Shown here: one piece after another, positions 57,562-64,000 of the stretch
Layout: every line of letters starts with the position of its first letter
Numbering within the stretch: position 1 is the stretch's first letter
From: Owenia fusiformis
Lineage: Eukaryota > Annelida > Polychaeta > Sabellida > Oweniidae
NCBI GenBank assembly: GCA_903813345.2
Contig: CAIIXF020000001.1
Location: forward strand, 34,629,366-34,693,365
Direction of reading: 5' to 3'
DNA length: 64,000 bases
Translations under genes and position numbers: made by a program
The notes under the pieces: model-generated
What the model was told of the DNA's origin: nothing
The model's database searches: none
The model's input: only the letters and a program-made list of their open reading frames with translations

Positions 57562-59570
57562 CCTATATAGAAGAACATGCCTTGTCCTTTTTCAGAGGTT
57601 TAATTGATAACAAAAGTTGTGGATTGGGTTCCATTTTTTCAAAAGTGTAACTGCATGACATAAGCAGGCGTGTTATGTTCATTTTTCCCCCAAGAAGGTG
57701 ATATGATCCGTCATTGTTTTTCGAGTTTGAAGTCCGATGTCATGTGACAGATGTCAATGGGTCTAGTCGATGGAAGAATCTCTATTACTATAAAGCACTT
57801 GTTTGGTTTGTAAAGACATTTTAAAAAAAATTATAAACCAACATTGAATTATAAAATGTGATCAGCTACTGTATTTTAGACAGTTGGCCTGTCTCTCCAA
57901 ACAAATATGTTGCGCATTAGCATTACTATCACCACCTCAGCGATGTTAACAGTTTGTTGTTTTAAATATTCTCATTTTTTGTTCCTGTATTTTTAGTCAT
58001 TATTAGTAAGTGTCAAGTCAAACACTGTAGAAGGGAATCATCAATGTTTAAAAGAACTAATATGATAATGTTTTCATTGAATAACCATGGATATAGGATG
58101 TAATTATGGGAATGTAATTCTTTCACTTGGCATGACCAAGACATATCTATTCTAAGTGCATACACCGGGGTGCCTGAACTAATTGACACACCCTGAGCTC
58201 CTGTAGCATGAATCACTACTGCTAAATAGCTAATATATAACATTTTATTCATTAGTTTGAGAACAGGTCACTATTTGGCACAACAATTAGTTAGAGCACA
58301 TAGATTCCAGTTTGAAATTTTGTTCTAGCCAACGTTTTTCTGTGAGTGGCATTCGGGGGGGGGGGTGTCTAACAAATTGTATGGTTGTTCATTTTACAGC
58401 AACTTATTTTAATTCTTTTAGAGCTACAACTCTGAAATATTGTTTCGTTTGCTCTCTTAAAGTGGTTGCATTATATTCAAGGAATGACCCTATAATGTTT
58501 GACGTAAGTTTGCCATAAAAGTGTTCCACTTAGGAGGTGTTCCACTTATAGAGGTTCATTTAACATTAAGTCATTTGGTCTTGGCACTCTTGAAAGTGTA
58601 CCACTTGGTGTTCCACTTGACAGGTTTCACTTAAATTCAGTGCAGCTAGATAGTTGTCTATGACACTTATGAAACAGTGATACATAACACCATTATGACC
58701 TTTCTGAAATTTAAAAAACAGTAACAAATGTAATTGATACACTTTTAAACCATCCTCTAAATTTTGAGAAACGTCAATGATTGCTTATTTAAAATCAAGA
58801 CTGTGGACCCCCCTTATCTACTGCAACAACATGCGTGGAGGTGTTTTTAATAGGGGGAGGGATGTCACAGGGGATTGTAGCTATACTATATTAAAAAAAT
58901 CAGACCCTACTTGTGTGGTAGGTAGGTGGAATTCCACCTAGGTGGGGGCGGCAAATTAGACAAACCCACCCTGGGATAGTTAGTTTGTTGTCTAATTTCT
59001 TGGTTTGATGCAAGTGCTGTTGTTGCTGTTGAAGCTGTATGATGCCGCAATTAAGGCGGAGTTATGGAGTGCTGGCATGTTTGCTAGACTGGCAGGGATT
59101 AACTATTTGTTTATCATGATGGAACAACAATCTATCTTTTGTGATAATGTTGTTATGTAATGGATGAATGGGTGTTCTTTGACAATGTTATTGGGAGGAG
59201 GCCAAAACAGCTTTGTATCATAGCTGAAATCGCAGGAACAAAACCTTTTTACTTAATATAATAGTTCCAAGGATTTTTTCCATTCATATACCTATTTGTC
59301 ATCTTCAATTGCTAACTCATGAATTTTTTATTGTTACAGGGGGCACCATACACCTTTCAGTGGTGTCTCGCTCCCTTCATCAATTTTGTATTGTTGTATG
59401 TATATATATTTAATAAATTGAAAATTGAAATTGAAATTGAAAAAAATGTTCTTAAATTGGTCACTTATCAGGTTGTCAAGGTTTTTTTCAATGGAACCAG
59501 TTGTAAGTTTCAGTGTTTATTTTTCTATGATGTAAATTTAGATATATTGCAATAGGAAAGATAAATGGGA
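57562..59570. other. No gene seen; retroposon-like tail near 59400
   Basis: I see no exon on either strand. At 59340-59450 a segment ends in (GAAATT)n, which resembles a LINE or SINE tail. GTTCCACTT boxes at 58520-58610 may be pogo-like remains. Confidence 0.35.
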
Positions 59571-59579
59571 TGGAACCAT

Positions 59580-59757
59580 ATCATCTTGCCTCAACATTTT
59601 GCCTCACCGTCTTGCCACACCATTTTGCTTTACCATCTTGCCACACTATTTTGCCTCACCATTTTGCCACACCATTTTGCTTTACCATCTTGCCACATCA
59701 TTTTGCTGCACCATCTTGCCTCACCATCCTGCCACACCATTTTGCCTCACCTCACCT
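59580..59757. repeat. 14-bp minisatellite, about 12-13 copies
   Basis: The unit TTGCC(A/T)CACCAT(T/C)T varies slightly and repeats without breaks. It is open in all three plus-strand frames because of its composition; no protein is implied. Confidence 0.9.
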
Positions 59758-59829
59758 AGGTTTCCTTATACAAAATATTCACACAATTTTCCTGACCTGC
59801 GAGGAAACTTAATTGTTTTAGTTTAATTT

Positions 59830-60900
59830 TCTAAATAGATACTTGATTTTCAAGTGGAAGTTCCTAGTTGGGGCACCAGGTGTTAACATAAAACAAAAAC
59901 AAAAACTTGTTTTTTGAACGAAGCTCTTACTTTTTCTGTTGATCCATTTTTTACTTGTAGATGTAGATGCTAACAAATTGGCCTAATTTACACATCTCTG
60001 GGAAGTTTTTATGTCCGCCTTGATATTATCAGGAAATATTTGTCTATGATCCTAGGGTGTAACAAAATTGACTTCCTGCAGACATTGATTTATTTATTTT
60101 CTCATGTCAGGAGATATGATCAGTGATACAATATGTTTTTTAACTGCGATATGTTTGTTACTTGTCAGGAAAAGGTCAGTTACATCATCATTGCATCATA
60201 TTGCAGTCTCTTGCTAACCAAAAAACAGCAAGAATGTGTGAGTTTTATATAAAATGTCTAAGATTTGCAAGGTGAACTAATCAGCAAAGCCATGAATATG
60301 ACCAAATAAAAAATGAGGTTGCCCTGCTTGGAATTTTTGGAAGCATTTTATAGATGGTGTCTACTGTGAATGCAGGTCATTTCTGATCTAATAAACTGGG
60401 TGCAAACTGAGTGCAAAATTTAATGAAAAATTAATGTTCTTTATTATGTCAGAAAAATTAAAAATCGTGGGATATTGAATCCATTGGAAAATAACTGTTG
60501 AATTCAAAGTTCTTCTCGAGAAAAATAGTGCACAGAAGTCAAAGGACAAGTCTCGGTTTGGAGAGCAGACTACTGGGCTAATAATTTTTTTTTATGAAAA
60601 ATAACACCCAAAATAAATTTTGAATATTCAAAAGAAGACATTTAAATCTACAATATGTAAAAATATTAAAATTGTCCAAAGCAGGCATAACGTGCTGTAG
60701 ACTGATTCAATAAAAGACAAGTCTCGGTTTGGAGAACAAAGTTCATCAGGCTATTGCGCTAATAATTTTTTTATGAAAAATATCGAAGTAACACCCAAAT
60801 AAAATTATCGATATTCATAAAGACCGATTTAATAAAAAACAAGTCTCAGTTTGGAGAACGAAGTTGATCAATTTGGGAGTAAAAAATGTGGTCATTCAAA
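59830..60900. other. Non-coding; three diverged 130-bp repeats
   Basis: At about 60545-60870 the phrase ACAAGTCTCGGTTTGGAGA recurs three times (60548, 60718, 60839) with AATAATTTTTTT between. No gene is seen. Confidence 0.5.
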
Positions 60901-60910
60901 ATCAAAATGA

Positions 60911-63597
60911 CTTCAATTCAATTCAATTTGTTTATTTCATAAAAACACATACAATAAAGTATCAATGAGTGGGTGACACAAGGGTTTGTGTATATTCCCA
61001 AGATGGAGTAAATTAAATACAAAGTGTGTTGAAATGGCGGGGATCTGCAATTACATGCCCTCAATAAAAAATACAAATTGTGCCATCAAATTGCCCCTTA
61101 AAAGAATTAAAGTTGTAGCAAATATTTTTTGTCCCCACCACATAGTGTAGGGCCATATTGTCGGCCTAGGCGCGTCCGTCTGTCTGTCCGTCCGTCCGTC
61201 CGTCCTTCCGTCCGCTACAGATATCACCTTCAAATTTTCAGGGATAACTTATGAGTGCATACAGATGTGGATGAAAAAAATTTAACTCGATACCTACTTC
61301 CTGTCGGCCATTTTGAAGTCAAATGCTAAAATCCTTGTCTGCAAACTTTAAGAAAAACAGCTTCAAAGTTGCTTTTAAAACTTTAATATCTTGTTCAGCT
61401 CACTTCATTCTACATCTGATTAGGTTTTGGACCTGTTAGCTCAGTCATGTCAGCCATTTTGAATGTCTTAAGAAAAGTTAGCGCTTGATAATACTTTGTA
61501 TCATATTGAATGGTGTTTTTGAGTTTTCATACTTTAACTATTTAGTAGCTTTATAAATAATTTCATGTGTACTTTGTTGTAAAAGCCTATGTTATTGTTA
61601 ACAGTAGTTATATGTGATAATTTTGTAAAAGGAAATCAGCAAAAACTCATAATCACTTTTTTATTGTCGGCCATTTTGGATTTTTCCGTCCTAAAATCTT
61701 GTCTGTAAAGTCTTGTCTACGCGTTTTTCAGGTGAACCATTTGGTAGATCAATTTTAAATTTTTAAGGATGATTCTTAGTATGAAAATCTTGATCTGATT
61801 AGTAGTTTTTTGGCATTCTGGGTAAATGTCAAGGTAGCCATTTTGGATTTTCTGTCCTAAAATCTGTCTGTAAAGTCTTGTCTACGCATTTCCAGGTGAA
61901 CCGTTCGGTAGATCAATTTCAAATTTTCAGTGATCATTCTTAGTATGGAACTCTAGATCTGATTAGTTTTTTGGCATTCTGGATAAATTTCAAGGCAGCC
62001 ATTTTGGATTTTCAGTCTTAAAATCTAGCCTATAAAGTCTTGTCTACGCGTTTTTAGGCGAACCGTTTTGGTAGATCAATTTCGAATTTTCAGGGATGAT
62101 TCTTAGTATGAAAATCCAAATTTGATTAGTTTTTTGGCATTCTGGGTAAATGTCAAGGTAGCCATTTTGGATTTTCCGTCCTAAAATCTTGTCTGTAACG
62201 TCTTGACTACGCGTTTTCAGTTGAACCATTTGGTATATCAATTTCCAATTTTCAGGGATGATTCTTAGTATCAAAATCTAGAACTGATTAGTTTTTTGAC
62301 ATTCTGGGTAAATGTCAAGGCAGCCATTTTGGATTTTCCATCCTAAAATCTTGTCTGTAAAGTCTTGTTTACATGTTTTCTGGTTAACTGTTTGACGGAT
62401 CAATTTCAAATTTTCAGGGGTGGTTCTTATTATGAAAATCTAAATTTGATGAGTTTTTTGGCATTCTGGATAAATGTCAAGGCAGCCATTTTGGATTTTC
62501 CGTCCTAAAATCTTGTCTGTAACGTCTTGACTACGCATTTTCAGGTGAACCATTTAGTATATCAATTTCCAATTTTCAGGGATGATTCTACGCGTTTTTA
62601 GGTGAAACGTTTTGGTAGATCAATTTCCAATTTTCAGGGATGATTCTTAGTATGAAAATCTAAATTTGATTAGTTTTTTGGCATTCTGGATAAATGTCAA
62701 GGCAGCCATTTTGGATTTTCCGTCCTAAAATCTTGTCTGTAACGTCTTGACTATGCGTTTTCAGGTGAACCATTTGGTATATCAATTTCTAATTTTCAGG
62801 GATGATTCTTAGTATGAAAATCTAGAACTGATTAGTTTTTTGACATTCTGGGTAAATGTCAAGGCAGCCATTTTGGATTTTCCATCCTAAAATCTTGTCT
62901 GTAAAGTCTTGTTTACATGTTTTCTGGTTAACTGTTTGACGGATCAATTTCAAATTTTCAGGGGTGGTTCTTAATATGAAAATCTAGAACTGACTAATTT
63001 TATGGCATTCTGGGTAAATTTTAAGGTGGCCATTTTGGATTTCCCGTCCTCAAATTGTGTTGGTAAAGTCTTGTCTACTCATTTTTAGGATAACCATTTG
63101 ACGGGATCATCCATTGGTGGGGACATTTTGTACACATTTGTGTTCTTGTTTTATCTGTATTTTCATGAGAATGATACAAATATCAGGTATAGAATATGAT
63201 AATATAGATTTTCCTTGTTTCTTGTATTATAATTGTGTCTGTTTTCAACTGTTTGGAAGAAGTTTAGAAATATTTGCTTGTAATTATCCTTGTCCTTGTT
63301 GTTGATCCATTTGAACATGAATAAATATCTTTGTTGCTTATTTATCTCAAATATGCTCAAGATTCTTAAATTTTGAAAAAGAGGTAAAGAGTGAGCCCTG
63401 AAGTCGCTATTTGTTGCAATCCTTACAAATTTTTTCTGAGAGAGATGAAGAGTATTAAGCAATGTGCAGCCTGCTCCACCCCAAATTATATTTCCATAAA
63501 TAAGATATGAATAGATCAGTGAATAATATATAAGCTTGTAGCGTTTAATAGATGTTTCACTTTGTATAAAATACCAATAGTTATTGAAATTTTCCAC
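60911..63597 (-). pseudogene. 5'-truncated LINE with nested satellite element
   Basis: The minus-strand frame at 63597-63163 encodes the end of a reverse transcriptase (YYSLIYSYLIYGNIIWGGAG, LHLSQKKFVRIATNSDFRAH, LPLFQNLRILSIFEINKQQR), with stops only at its end. A 3' UTR-like stretch resumes at 61126 and ends in a (TTGAA)n tail near 60911, preceded by GAAATAAACAAATTGAATTG. The element at 61131-63124 splits it. That the two parts are one LINE is inferred from order and strand. The RT resembles the fragment at 31162. Confidence 0.7.
61131..63124 (+). mobile_element. Pearl/HINE-like element with 162-bp satellite core
   Basis: The ends GTCCCCACCA (61131-61140) and TGGTGGGGAC (63115-63124) are inverted. 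A CCGTC/CTGTC microsatellite lies at 61169-61213. The core has about nine units of about 162 bp, marked by CCGTCCTAAAATC near 61686, 61852, 62013, 62176, 62339, 62500, 62720, 62882 and 63044. A block of about 544 bp (62176 and 62720) is duplicated as a higher-order repeat. It is the same satellite as 20695-21625 in the opposite orientation. Confidence 0.85.
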
Positions 63598-63599
63598 AG

Positions 63600-64000
63600 A
63601 GGAACTCTGCTCCAGAAGGGATTTTCAAGATGGCTGCTAAATTTCAAAATGGCCACCATTAACTCAAATACCCGTTGACGGATTTGGTTCAAATTCTATA
63701 TGCTGATGCCTAGAGACAAAGAAGTTCTGCTCAAGAAGATATTTTCAAGATGGCCACTGAATTTCAAAATGGCCACCATTTTTCGTAAAAAAACGTACTC
63801 ATTGATAACTCAAATACCAGTGGATGGATTTAGTTCCAATTTTATATGCTGATGTTTAGGGAAAAAGTAGATCTGCGTCAGCTGAATTTCAAAATGACTG
63901 CCATTTTTCATAAAAAAAGGTAATCTTTGATAACTCAAATACCATTGGAGGGATTTACTTCAAATTTCATGCTATGGTGCCTAGAGATAAAAAAGCTCTG
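63600..64000 (+). repeat. 145-bp satellite units running off the window
   Basis: At least three units contain TTTCAAAATGGCCACCATT and GATAACTCAAATACC. They are the reverse orientation of the core at 9560-10270. The array continues beyond the right edge, and its left edge cuts off the LINE at 63597. Confidence 0.8.

Noticed and set aside
59565-59826. Three overlapping open frames rich in LPHHFA-type repeats
   Set aside because: They are translations of the 14-bp minisatellite, open in every frame because the unit lacks stops.

Overview
This is a eukaryotic, metazoan window of about two-thirds A+T. Its genes are split by GT-AG introns of up to about 12.6 kb, and transposable elements fill most of the non-coding space. 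Several repeats have a hairpin end, a (CCGT/CTGT)n microsatellite and a tandem-repeat core of 135-600 bp. They resemble the pearl/HINE (Helentron-like) elements known from bivalves and other marine invertebrates. A marine invertebrate, possibly a mollusc, is the best guess, but the sequence alone does not prove the species or phylum.

Two conserved genes sit head to head with 219 bp between their start codons (27673-27891). On the minus strand is GET3/ASNA1 (TRC40), the ATPase that targets tail-anchored proteins to the ER. Six exons (27672 down to 10377) encode about 226 residues, including the P-loop and both switch regions; the last third is not seen. On the plus strand is HECTD3, an E3 ubiquitin ligase. 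Six exons (27892 to 43992) encode the N-terminal region and the DOC/APC10 domain; the HECT domain is not in the window. A third, unrecognised minus-strand gene (exons at 50810-50706, 49331-49241, 46154-45525 and 45340-45285) encodes an acidic/Gly-rich protein with an eight-unit 15-residue repeat. It lies downstream of the last HECTD3 exon found and may be nested in a HECTD3 intron.

Repeats by region: 1-10.4 kb is a nested stack of elements beyond the GET3 exons. 10.4-27.5 kb is GET3 introns, with foldback elements, a hairpin/microsatellite element, a 162-bp satellite and a LINE with endonuclease and RT. 28-42.7 kb is HECTD3 introns, with a SINE-like tRNA promoter, an RT fragment, a hAT-type MITE nested inside a larger TIR element, and a composite element holding an intact EF-hand-SAM fragment of STIM, an RT LINE and a TTAA MITE. 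It is followed by a 606-bp satellite element. 44-64 kb holds the unknown gene, a large TIR element, a dead mariner, several foldbacks, another satellite element and a third LINE fragment.

The main unusual signals are: (1) seven elements flanked by exact 5-bp direct repeats (an eighth by a 4/5 match), four of which have termini starting 5'-CAC, the combination expected of Transib/RAG-like transposition; (2) the STIM EF-SAM fragment carried between the two halves of a Helentron-like element; (3) target-site duplications whose removal restores the interrupted host sequence; (4) nuclear-receptor half-site arrays inside satellites; and (5) paired splice acceptors that match two different exon phases in the unknown gene.
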